Below, in pieces: positions 1-6,508 of a stretch of DNA of 7,568 bases. How positions within the stretch are numbered: position 1 is the first letter of the stretch; each line of letters begins with the position of its first letter. This DNA comes from Pseudomonadota bacterium (GTDB lineage Bacteria; Pseudomonadota; Gammaproteobacteria; Burkholderiales; Sulfuricellaceae), in NCBI GenBank assembly GCA_021783895.1, contig JAJXTJ010000045.1, positions 1-7,568 of the forward strand, read 5' to 3'. A program made the translations under genes and the position numbers. The notes beneath the pieces are model-generated. The model was not told where the DNA came from and did not search any database. It saw only the letters and a list, made by a program, of their open reading frames with translations.

Positions 1-1
1 G

Positions 2-178
<177 letters not shown>

Positions 179-293
179 TTCAAGTCGCAACAGTCATGGT
201 GTTCCTCGGGATGCTCTTTTTTTATTACCCAAATTTAATAGCCCGGCACCGCTGACAAACGTTATCTCCTTCAGCACCAAGAAAATGGCTTGC

Positions 294-322
294 TTGTCGA
301 AGCCCGTTCGACTATTTATAAA
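294..322 (+). promoter_or_regulatory. Probable sigma70 promoter with internal palindrome
   Basis: A -35 box TTGTCG (294-299, 4/6 to consensus) and a -10 box TATAAA (317-322, 5/6) are separated by exactly 17 bp. Transcription would begin near 329 and give a leader of about 45 nt before the ATG at 373. A perfect palindrome GTCGAA-N5-TTCGAC (296-312) overlaps the -35 box and fills most of the spacer, which is a usual place for a repressor or activator site. The promoter is inferred from sequence only. Confidence 0.55.
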
Positions 323-372
323 TGGTCGGCGCACTGATATTTGTATTTGCCCACTATCCGGAGAATTTCGTC

Positions 373-1062
373 ATGTCAGAACCCACCAGTAAAACCAGTC
401 CCTTCGTCATCGCCGCATCCATCGCGGTGATCATTGCCAGCATCGTCGGAGTCGGCGCCATGACCGGCCTGATTCCTGGCCGCAACGGAAAAACCGAAGC
501 ACCGCCTGCGGCAAGTGCTCCAGCCGAACCCGGCAAGACCGCCGGCGACGCCACAACACCGCCACAACCTGCCATGATGGCGCAAACCGACGTGGCGGCA
601 GAACAGGCCAGCAAACCCACCCCGGAGAAAATACCGGCCACAAAACGGGTGCACAAGGCCTCCGCCCATAGATCCGAAGCCAAGACGGTGGCAACCGAGG
701 AGAAACCTCAGCAATCGCAACCTCCTGTGTGCGGCGACTGCGGCACCATCGCCTCCATCCGCACTGTCGAGCAGGCAGGCCAAGGCAGCGGCCTGGGCGT
801 GGTTGCAGGCGGCTTGGTGGGTGGGCTACTGGGACACCAGATCGGCGGGGGTTCCGGAAAAGATCTCGCCACCATCGCTGGCGCAGTTGGCGGTGGGTTT
901 GCCGGCAACCAGATCGAAAAGAAGGTCAAAACCACCAAGCATTACGAGATATCCGTCCGCATGGATGATGGCAGCCAGCGCACCATGACGCAGGAAACCG
1001 CACCTCCCTTCGCCATCGGCGACAAGGTAAAAATCGTCGATGGTGCTCTGGTCCGCAATTAA
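373..1062 (+). CDS. Membrane-anchored glycine-zipper 2TM domain protein
   Basis: This 229-aa protein belongs to the glycine-zipper 2TM (Rick_17kDa_Anti / SlyB-like) group of envelope proteins. The exact role is unknown; family members are linked to envelope integrity. A short polar N-terminus is followed by one hydrophobic segment (about residues 10-35), probably an uncleaved anchor. Next comes an Ala/Pro/Lys-rich linker (about 36-118) and a CGDCG pair of cysteines (C120, C123). The glycine zipper proper (about 138-182) follows, with repeated GG(L/V)xGG patterns, and the tail ends in a small basic/beta domain. There is no lipobox. I chose ATG 373 because GGAGA (360-364) lies 8 nt upstream. 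The in-frame ATG at 322 overlaps the predicted -10 box and has no Shine-Dalgarno, so it is probably not used. copA starts 53 bp downstream. Confidence 0.8.
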   Translation: MSEPTSKTSPFVIAASIAVIIASIVGVGAMTGLIPGRNGKTEAPPAASAPAEPGKTAGDATTPPQPAMMAQTDVAAEQASKPTPEKIPATKRVHKASAHRSEAKTVATEEKPQQSQPPVCGDCGTIASIRTVEQAGQGSGLGVVAGGLVGGLLGHQIGGGSGKDLATIAGAVGGGFAGNQIEKKVKTTKHYEISVRMDDGSQRTMTQETAPPFAIGDKVKIVDGALVRN

Positions 1063-1073
1063 TCCATTCCGGG

Positions 1074-1118
1074 AAGGAAGGTGGAATCAATTGGATGATG
1101 TAGAATCCAATTGATATG
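1074..1118 (+). promoter_or_regulatory. Inverted repeat between Shine-Dalgarno tract and copA ATG
   Basis: A perfect 11-bp inverted repeat has its left arm at 1086-1096 (ATCAATTGGAT), an 8-nt loop at 1097-1104, and its right arm at 1105-1115. It ends one base before the copA ATG (1116). A strong purine tract AAGGAAGG (1074-1081) lies just in front. If the hairpin forms in mRNA, this tract comes within about 5 nt of the ATG, whereas the linear distance is 34 nt. The same 30 bp could instead be a dyad operator in DNA, since a -10-like TAGAAT (1101-1106) spans the loop and right arm. No good -35 box accompanies it. Confidence 0.6.
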
Positions 1119-3497
1119 ACTCCCCCTTCCCACCAGGACATCGAACTGCCCATCGCCGGCATGACCTGCGCGGCCTGTTCGGCGCGCCTCGAAAAGAACC
1201 TCAACAAGCTGCCCGGCGTAAAAGCCTCGGTCAATCTCGCCAGCGAAAAGGCCCGGGTCGAATTCGACCCGGCGCTGAACTCGCCCGCCGAATTGGTGCA
1301 AGCCATCCAGAAAACCGGTTTTTCCGTGCCTGATCAAGAAGTGGCTCTTGAACTGGAAGGCATGACCTGCGCCGCCTGCGCCGCGCGAATCGAAAAGGTG
1401 CTGAACAAAATCGACGGCGTCAGCGCCACGGTCAATTTCGCCACGGAAAAAGCCCGCATCCGCGTCGCGCCGGGCGCGGCCACGCTGGAAACGCTGATCG
1501 CCGCAGTGTCCAAGGCCGGCTATGGCGCTCACGAATCTATCGGCACCAGCCGTGCAGAGGAAAAGCTGCGGCGCGCCGCAGCTTACCGGAAAGAACTGCG
1601 CGTTTTCTGGATTGCCGCAGTGCTTACATTGCCGCTGGTGGCCCAGATGAGCATGATGTTTCTCGGCTACCACCAGGACGTCCTGCCGCGCTGGCTGCAA
1701 TGGCTGCTCGCCACGCCGGTGCAGTTCTGGGCGGGCAAGCGCTTCTATGTCGGCGCGTGGCACGCCCTACGCGGCGGCGGCGCGAACATGGACGTGCTGG
1801 TCGCCCTCGGCACCAGCATGGCGTATCTCCTCAGTGCCGTTGTCACCCTGTTCGGCCTGGACCAGCACGTGTATTTCGAGGCCGGCGCAGCCGTCATCAC
1901 CCTGGTGCTGATGGGCAAGCTGCTGGAAGCACGAGCCAAGGCAGGCACCTCGGCGGCGATCGAAGAACTCGTCAAGCTCCAGCCGAAGACGGCTCGAGTC
2001 GAGCGCGATGGTGAAATCGTCGAGGTCGATGCCGCCAGCCTCAAGGTCGGCGATGTGTTCGTCGTCCGCGCCGGCGAAAACATCCCGGTCGACGGCGAGG
2101 TGATCGAAGGCAGCTCCAGTGTGGTGGAAGCCATGCTCACCGGCGAGAGCCTGCCGGTCGCCAAAGGCATTAGCGCAAAGGTGTTCGCCGCCACGCAGAA
2201 TCAGGAAGGCATGCTGAAGTGCCGCGCTACCGGCGTGGGCAGCCATACCGTATTGGCCGGCATCATCCGCCTGGTGGAGCAGGCGCAAAGCTCGAAAGCG
2301 CCAATCCAGCGCATGGCGGACGTCATCTCCGGCATTTTCGTGCCGGTGGTGGTCGCCATCAGCCTCGTCACCTTCGGCCTGTGGTGGGGCCTGGGAGGCG
2401 AATTCACCACGGCCCTGATCAACGCCGTGGCGGTGCTGGTCATCGCCTGCCCCTGCGCCTTGGGTCTCGCCACCCCCACCGCGATCATGGTGGGCACGGG
2501 AAATGGCGCAAAGGCGGGCATCCTAATCAGGAACGCGGAAGCGCTGGAACAAGCAGAGAAAATCCGCATTCTGGTCGTGGACAAAACCGGCACCCTGACC
2601 GAGGGCCACCCCGTGGTCACGGACATCGTTCCGGCAGGAAACGCCAGTGTTGAAGAAGTCCTCCGTCTCGCCGCCACTCTGGAGCAAGGATCGGAGCACC
2701 CCCTGGCGAAAGCGGTAACCGACCGCGCCGCCGAAGCGGGAATTACGCCGGGAGCCGTCACCGGGTTCGCAGCCGTGACGGGCAAGGGCGTGCAGGGCGA
2801 AATCGACGGCCGGCTCTGCCGTCTCGGCTCCCCCGCCTTCCTCATTGAGTCAGGGCTACAAACCAGCGAAGACACTGTCATCCGACTCCAGCAGCAAGGA
2901 AAAACCGTGGTTGCCATCAGCGACGAACAAAACATCATCGGCTACCTCGCCATCGCCGATGCCCTGCGCGCAACTTCGGCCAGCGCCGTGGCGCGATTAC
3001 AGGCGATGGACATCGAGGTTGTCATGCTCACCGGCGACAACGCGGCCACCGCTCGCGCCATCGCTGCACAGGCTGGCGTCAATCGCTATCTCGCAGACGT
3101 CCTGCCGCAGGACAAGGCAGCGGAAATCCAGAAGCTCAAGGCCCAGGGCAAGGTGGTCGGCATGGTCGGCGACGGCATCAATGACGCACCGGCGCTGGCT
3201 GCGGCGGATGTGAGCTTCGCCGTCGGCAGCGGTACGGATGTCGCCATCGAAACCGCCGACGTCACGCTGATGCGCAGCGACCTGGCGAGCGTGGCTGATG
3301 CGATTGACCTGTCCCGCGCCACCCTGAAAAAAATTCGCCAGAACCTGTTCTTCGCTTTCCTCTACAATGTACTGGGCATTCCGCTGGCAGCGGCGGGCAT
3401 GTTGAATCCGGTGATCGCAGGCGCGGCAATGGCGATGAGCTCGGTGTCGGTGGTGAGCAACTCGCTGCTGCTGAAACGCTGGAAATCGGGGAATTAA
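1116..3497 (+). CDS. copA: Cu(I)-exporting P1B-1-type ATPase CopA
   Basis: This 793-aa inner-membrane pump uses ATP to move Cu(I) out of the cytoplasm. Two N-terminal heavy-metal-associated domains carry GMTCAAC (C18/C21 and C85/C88). The transmembrane metal site is CPC (445-447) in ACPCALGLATPTA. The actuator domain has TGES (342-345). The P-domain has DKTGT with the phosphorylated aspartate D489, and later TGDN (639-642) and GDGINDAP (685-692). The N-domain has the SEHP motif (526-529). The YN pair (750-751) and the MxxSS signature (about 772-776) in the last two helices indicate Cu(I)/Ag(I) rather than Zn/Cd specificity. Length and domain order are complete. No Shine-Dalgarno lies at normal linear spacing; see the inverted repeat before the start. 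The chaperone gene copZ follows after 287 bp. No copper regulator such as cueR or csoR is in the window. Confidence 0.96.
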   Translation: MTPPSHQDIELPIAGMTCAACSARLEKNLNKLPGVKASVNLASEKARVEFDPALNSPAELVQAIQKTGFSVPDQEVALELEGMTCAACAARIEKVLNKIDGVSATVNFATEKARIRVAPGAATLETLIAAVSKAGYGAHESIGTSRAEEKLRRAAAYRKELRVFWIAAVLTLPLVAQMSMMFLGYHQDVLPRWLQWLLATPVQFWAGKRFYVGAWHALRGGGANMDVLVALGTSMAYLLSAVVTLFGLDQHVYFEAGAAVITLVLMGKLLEARAKAGTSAAIEELVKLQPKTARVERDGEIVEVDAASLKVGDVFVVRAGENIPVDGEVIEGSSSVVEAMLTGESLPVAKGISAKVFAATQNQEGMLKCRATGVGSHTVLAGIIRLVEQAQSSKAPIQRMADVISGIFVPVVVAISLVTFGLWWGLGGEFTTALINAVAVLVIACPCALGLATPTAIMVGTGNGAKAGILIRNAEALEQAEKIRILVVDKTGTLTEGHPVVTDIVPAGNASVEEVLRLAATLEQGSEHPLAKAVTDRAAEAGITPGAVTGFAAVTGKGVQGEIDGRLCRLGSPAFLIESGLQTSEDTVIRLQQQGKTVVAISDEQNIIGYLAIADALRATSASAVARLQAMDIEVVMLTGDNAATARAIAAQAGVNRYLADVLPQDKAAEIQKLKAQGKVVGMVGDGINDAPALAAADVSFAVGSGTDVAIETADVTLMRSDLASVADAIDLSRATLKKIRQNLFFAFLYNVLGIPLAAAGMLNPVIAGAAMAMSSVSVVSNSLLLKRWKSGN

Positions 3498-3513
3498 TTT
3501 TTTGAATTTTTTA

Positions 3514-3586
3514 GCCACAGAGCACACAGAAACCACGGAGAGAGGGTCTCCCTGGTTTTCTCTGTGCCCTCTGTGATCTCTGTGGC
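3514..3586. repeat. Imperfect inverted repeat 1 (CCACAGAG type)
   Basis: The outer arms GCCACAGAG (3514-3522) and CTCTGTGGC (3578-3586) match perfectly. Pairing continues inward with CACAGA (3525-3530) against TCTGTG (3570-3575), AACCA (3531-3535) against TGGTT (3553-3557), and GGAGA (3537-3541) against TCTCC (3547-3551). The whole 73 bp could fold into one hairpin with a few bulges. It begins 16 bp after the copA stop. The arms are made of degenerate CACAGAG-like units. I infer a dispersed, REP/MITE-like non-coding repeat; copy number cannot be judged from one window. Confidence 0.75.
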
Positions 3587-3615
3587 AAACACTTTTATCC
3601 TAAAAACCTTTGTTG

Positions 3616-3745
3616 TCCACGAAAGACATGAAAGAACACGAACAGATTCAGGCGTATATCCAGGTTGGTTGCGTCACCCGATAGGTGGGTTGCAAAACTT
3701 AAATAGCCGGTTGATTTGTTTCGTGACTTTCGTGCTTTTCGTGGA
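3616..3745. repeat. Imperfect inverted repeat 2 (CCACGAAA type)
   Basis: The left arm (3616-3642) and right arm (3720-3745) are imperfect reverse complements. TCCACGAAA (3616-3624) pairs with TTTCGTGGA (3737-3745). An inner block of about ten bases (3625-3634 with 3727-3736) pairs with two or three mismatches or wobbles, and CACGAA (3637-3642) pairs with TTCGTG (3720-3725). The 77-bp spacer shows no ORF or clear signal beyond a small CACC/GGTG dyad near 3675-3686. The unit sequence (CACGAAA) differs from that of the neighbouring repeat, so two element types sit side by side in the copA-copZ gap. A non-autonomous or REP-like element is an inference. Confidence 0.7.
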
Positions 3746-3784
3746 TGAAATGAGTTATTTAGGTTTATTGAAGGAGCAAATGAA

Positions 3785-3994
3785 ATGGAAAAAATCATTC
3801 TCACCGTCAAAGGCATGACCTGCATGGGCTGCGTGAAGAGTGTCAAGAACGTGCTGGAACCGATCTCCGGCGTTGTCGGCGTGGATATCACCCTGGACAA
3901 TGGCCAAGTGGCGATCAGCTATGATGCCGCCAAGGCAAGCATCGACCAGTTCAAGAATGCGATCCAGAATGCCGGCTATGAAGTTGCCGGTTAG
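3785..3994 (+). CDS. copZ: Copper chaperone CopZ (single HMA domain)
   Basis: This 69-aa soluble protein is a single heavy-metal-associated domain of the CopZ/Atx1 fold. It should bind Cu(I) in the cytoplasm and deliver it to the N-terminal domains or entry site of CopA. The binding motif GMTCMGC puts the cysteines at C13 and C16. The rest matches the ferredoxin-like HMA pattern, with a conserved hydrophobic core and the C-terminal AGYEV signature. The start is well supported: AAGGAG (3771-3776) lies 8 nt before ATG 3785. An alternative ATG at 3780 is out of frame. The gene has the same direction as copA, but the long repeat-filled gap leaves open whether it has its own promoter. A mercury-binding MerP role is less likely, because there is no signal peptide and the gene is next to copA. 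Confidence 0.92.
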   Translation: MEKIILTVKGMTCMGCVKSVKNVLEPISGVVGVDITLDNGQVAISYDAAKASIDQFKNAIQNAGYEVAG

Positions 3995-4052
3995 GGTTGA
4001 AAATTTGTGCCGAATTCTTCATCCTGAATGCCGTGCGATTTGACATCATAAA

Positions 4053-4673
4053 ATGAACCCATTCGACTTTGCTCCTCTGTGCGACCTCGCCCATGGCTTT
4101 TCACCCGTGATGGCAGTCGGAGCTTTTTTTCCGTTCCACAAAAAGGAAAAGGAAGCCTCCACCCCTAGCCGGAATAAGTTATTGACTATTAACCAGGTTG
4201 CTTGCCATTTCCTTGAGATTCGAGGCATAGAAGATTTCAAGGTCTACACCATTGCCTATGACGAGCAACCGGTGGTATTGATTCAGGCCGTGCCGCAAAA
4301 GAAACTACGTTTCTCCAATATTATTGAAATTCAAATCAGGGCGTTTATTCGAGACAACTTATCGATCGAGGTTCCGGCAGTATTCTGGCGTTTCAAAACC
4401 GACCGCAGCGAAGTTCCGGGACCGGAACAGGCCGATTATGAATTCGACGAGCATCCGCAGTATCCACAGGACTGGGGTAGCGTCTCTGCAACTGGCGGGC
4501 AAATTGCCGCCGGAGATGAGAAGGGCGCCCCGGACGAAAACAACGAACAGGAAAACAATTATCCCTCGCCACGCCAGACTCTGAACAACATGCAAGTGGA
4601 AGAAATCTCCATGGGCGAGTTCGATGAGTTTCTGAAGGGCGTTTCCAGCAACGAAAGAAAGGATGAACAGTAA
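4053..4673 (+). CDS. Uncharacterised protein, 206 aa, coupled to the next gene
   Basis: I do not recognise this family. From the ATG at 4053 the protein is 206 aa. Residues about 44-115 look like a compact alpha/beta domain (LTINQVACHFLEIRG through VPAVFWRFKTD), with alternating hydrophobic strands. Residues about 120-175 are acidic, rich in Asp, Glu, Asn, Gln and Pro, and probably disordered. A short amphipathic C-terminal stretch (about 178-200) is rich in acidic and hydrophobic residues. It has only two cysteines and no CxxC, His-rich or Met-rich motif, and no signal peptide or membrane segment. The start is uncertain: ATG 4053 has no Shine-Dalgarno. ATG 4110 also lacks one, and TTG 4182 has a modest GGAATAAG 8-10 nt upstream and begins right at the folded domain. 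The stop TAA overlaps the next ATG (TAATG), suggesting translational coupling. It lies 58 bp after copZ. Confidence 0.72.
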   Translation: MNPFDFAPLCDLAHGFSPVMAVGAFFPFHKKEKEASTPSRNKLLTINQVACHFLEIRGIEDFKVYTIAYDEQPVVLIQAVPQKKLRFSNIIEIQIRAFIRDNLSIEVPAVFWRFKTDRSEVPGPEQADYEFDEHPQYPQDWGSVSATGGQIAAGDEKGAPDENNEQENNYPSPRQTLNNMQVEEISMGEFDEFLKGVSSNERKDEQ

Positions 4674-4954
4674 TGACCAGCAACAATGAAATTTCGACTG
4701 AACAGCGCGTAATGCGCGTAATGCGCAAAGTGCTGGCGAGTGTCGTCAAGGACACCACGCCACAACACGGCACGTATCATGTCCTGTCACAGCAGACCAT
4801 CGAAGACATCAAGGCCTGCTTCGCGCTGATTTCGGCAAGGGAAATGGAGTTGGCAAAGGAAGCCGGAATCGCCGAGGAAAGGCCTCACTTCAGCGACGAA
4901 CCGAATAAAGCCAAGATCGTGCCGATCACCCGGTCCAGCCTGAAGAAGAAATAA
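4673..4954 (+). CDS. Uncharacterised small protein, 93 aa
   Basis: This is a 93-aa, charged, mostly helical protein with no membrane segment. The N-terminal half (about residues 8-55) looks like two or three helices, including EQRVMRVMRKVLASVVKD and LSQQTIEDIKACFALISARE. The C-terminus is basic (SLKKK). Its ATG shares a base with the stop codon of the 206-aa gene, and AAAGGA (about 4657-4662) lies upstream, so the two are very probably translated together. It is the last gene before a strong terminator. A 9-bp tandem repeat (4706-4714, 4715-4723) encodes the RVM-RVM duplication. I have only a weak, unverified recollection that short betaproteobacterial proteins of this kind carry automated labels mentioning segregation and condensation protein A. 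The length does not fit true ScpA, so no function is assigned. Confidence 0.75.
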   Translation: MTSNNEISTEQRVMRVMRKVLASVVKDTTPQHGTYHVLSQQTIEDIKACFALISAREMELAKEAGIAEERPHFSDEPNKAKIVPITRSSLKKK

Positions 4955-4983
4955 GTTATCAGCTTTCAGCCGCCAGCTTGTTG

Positions 4984-5005
4984 TGCGGCTTTGCCGCATG
5001 TTTTT
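4984..5005 (+). terminator. Rho-independent terminator of the copZ-side transcript
   Basis: The stem TGCGGC (4984-4989) pairs perfectly with GCCGCA (4993-4998) around a TTT loop. Two wobble pairs may extend it at the base, and TTTTT (5001-5005) follows. It lies 29 bp after the stop of the 93-aa gene. On the minus strand the hairpin is preceded by A's and not followed by T's, so it would not terminate transcription coming from rimO. A second dyad, CAGCTT (4974-4979) with AAGCTG (5014-5019), frames it. Confidence 0.85.
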
Positions 5006-5162
5006 ATACGCGGAAGCTGACCGCTAAAAACCGAATCCGATGCTTGGCGCAGTACAGTTTTGTTTTGGTCTTGTCGTGCTCGATCAGAAAACTGCCCTGA
5101 GCCGACCGTGGCACGGTGTCGCCCGAAAACGGAAGATGGCTGCCCCTTGTTTCCAGCAGCAT
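5004..5162 (-). CDS. Possible small ORF downstream of rimO (52 aa)
   Basis: Directly after rimO on the same strand, an open frame runs from ATG 5162 to TAA 5006-5004 and encodes 52 aa. The frame also stays open upstream into the end of rimO (ATG 5198, 64 aa). The predicted protein is basic, with a plausible mix of residues and a strand-like GSFLIEHDKTKTKLYCAKHR segment. Many codons end in G or C, as in the neighbouring genes. Against it: AGGAAG touches the ATG with no spacing, the length is within chance, and I recognise no family. It may be a genuine small gene co-transcribed with rimO, a remnant of a larger gene, or nothing. Confidence 0.25.
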   Translation of the reverse strand: MLLETRGSHLPFSGDTVPRSAQGSFLIEHDKTKTKLYCAKHRIRFLAVSFRV

Positions 5163-5176
5163 CTTCCTGACCGTGT

Positions 5177-6493
5177 TCAGTTGGCGCGCCGCCCCCACAG
5201 ATCATGGGCATCGGCGTCGATGATTTCCACCTCGACGAAATCGCCGGGCTTCAAATCGCTTGATTCCTCGATGTAGACCAGACCGTCGATTTCCGGCGCA
5301 TCCGCCGCGCTGCGGGCGACGGCGCCCTCCTCGTCCACTTCATCCACCAGCACGGATAAGGTCTGGCCGATCTTGCGCTCCAGTTTGTCCGCGCTGATTT
5401 CCTCCTGCAATTCCATCAGCCGCGCCACGCGCTCCTGTTTCACCTCTTCCGGCACCGCGCCGGGCAGGGCGTTGGCCGTCGCGCCTTCCACCGGCGAGTA
5501 AGCGAAGCAGCCGACGCGGTCGAGTTCCGCCTCGCGCAGAAAATCCAGCAGCAGTTCGAAATCGGCCTCGGTCTCGCCGGGGAAGCCGGCGATGAAAGTG
5601 CTGCGGATCGTAATTTCCGGGCAAACCTCGCGCCAGGCGCGAACGCGCGCCAGCGTGCCCTCGATATCGCCGGGCCGCTTCATCGCCCTGAGTATTTTGG
5701 GGCTGGCGTGCTGGAAAGGCACGTCAAGGTAAGGCAGGATTTTGCCCTGCACCATCAGCGGAATCACCTCGTCCACATGGGGATAGGGATAGACGTAATG
5801 CAGCCGCACCCATACCCCGATCTCACCCAAGGCACTCGCCAGTTCGGTCATCCGGGTGCGCAGCGGACGACCGCCCCAGAAGCCGCTGCGGTACTTGACG
5901 TCAACGCCATAGGCGCTGGTGTCCTGGGAGATCACCAGCAATTCCTTCACGCCGGCCTTCACCAGGTTTTCCGCCTCCTGCATCAACTCGCCGACAGGCC
6001 GGCTGACCAGGTCGCCGCGCAACGACGGGATGATGCAGAACGTGCAGCGGTGGTTGCAGCCTTCGGAAATCTTCAGGTAGGCGTAATGCTTCGGCGTCAG
6101 CTTGATGCCCTGCGGCGGAATCAGGCTCTCAAACGGGTCGTGCGGCTGCGGCAGATGCTGGTGCACCGCCGCCATCACCTCCGCCGCCGCGTGCGGTCCT
6201 GTCACCGCCAGCACCTGGGGATGCGCCTCCAGCACCACGCCGGACCTGGCGCCGAGACAGCCGGTGACGATTACCTTGCCGTTCTCCTTGAGCGCCTCGC
6301 CGATGGCATCAAGCGACTCGGCCACGGCCGCATCGATAAAGCCGCAGGTGTTGACCACCACCAAATCCGCCCCTTCATAACTGGGCGAAATAACGTAGCC
6401 TTCTGCGCGCAAACGGGTGAGTATCTGCTCCGAGTCCACCAGCGCCTTGGGGCAGCCCAAGGAAACCATGCCTATCGTTTTTGGCTTTGACAT
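5177..6493 (-). CDS. rimO: Ribosomal protein S12 methylthiotransferase RimO
   Basis: RimO is a cytoplasmic radical-SAM enzyme that adds a methylthio group to the beta-carbon of a conserved aspartate in ribosomal protein S12. The 438-aa product has all three expected parts. The N-terminal MTTase domain holds C14, C50 (NTCGFID) and C79 (TGCLGA), which bind the auxiliary iron-sulfur cluster. The radical-SAM core has the CxxxCxxC motif at C146, C150 and C153 ([10 protein letters not shown]). A C-terminal TRAM domain spans about residues 375-437. The start [11 protein letters not shown] and the [19 protein letters not shown] region fit RimO better than the tRNA enzyme MiaB. Length is normal. Only a weak Shine-Dalgarno-like AGTAAG precedes the ATG. 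The toxin gene ends 15 bp upstream on the same strand, so rimO may be transcribed from the toxin-antitoxin promoter. Confidence 0.96.
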   Translation of the reverse strand: MSKPKTIGMVSLGCPKALVDSEQILTRLRAEGYVISPSYEGADLVVVNTCGFIDAAVAESLDAIGEALKENGKVIVTGCLGARSGVVLEAHPQVLAVTGPHAAAEVMAAVHQHLPQPHDPFESLIPPQGIKLTPKHYAYLKISEGCNHRCTFCIIPSLRGDLVSRPVGELMQEAENLVKAGVKELLVISQDTSAYGVDVKYRSGFWGGRPLRTRMTELASALGEIGVWVRLHYVYPYPHVDEVIPLMVQGKILPYLDVPFQHASPKILRAMKRPGDIEGTLARVRAWREVCPEITIRSTFIAGFPGETEADFELLLDFLREAELDRVGCFAYSPVEGATANALPGAVPEEVKQERVARLMELQEEISADKLERKIGQTLSVLVDEVDEEGAVARSAADAPEIDGLVYIEESSDLKPGDFVEVEIIDADAHDLWGRRAN

Positions 6494-6508
6494 AACTTAC
6501 TGTGATAA

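Noticed and set aside
322..372. Extended N-terminus of the glycine-zipper protein from ATG 322
   Set aside because: This ATG overlaps the predicted -10 box and lacks a Shine-Dalgarno, while ATG 373 has GGAGA 8 nt upstream.
1059..1763. Long minus-strand frame (234 codons) opposite copA
   Set aside because: It lies fully over the two HMA domains and first helices of copA, which are clearly coding. Its low-complexity Arg/Gly/Ala composition is typical of an antisense shadow.
3512..3750. CRISPR-like array
   Set aside because: The short CACAGAG and CACGAAA units are in inverted pairs, of unequal length and without regular spacers or cas genes. They are inverted repeats, not a CRISPR.
5106..5116. 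Short palindrome CCGTG-G-CACGG
   Set aside because: Eleven bases in GC-rich sequence can arise by chance; there is no T-run or promoter context.
5708..6490. Long open frame (260 codons) on the + strand opposite rimO
   Set aside because: It is a shadow of the GC-rich rimO gene: rimO has complete catalytic motifs, and the antisense product is rich in His, Arg and Gln with no recognisable domain.
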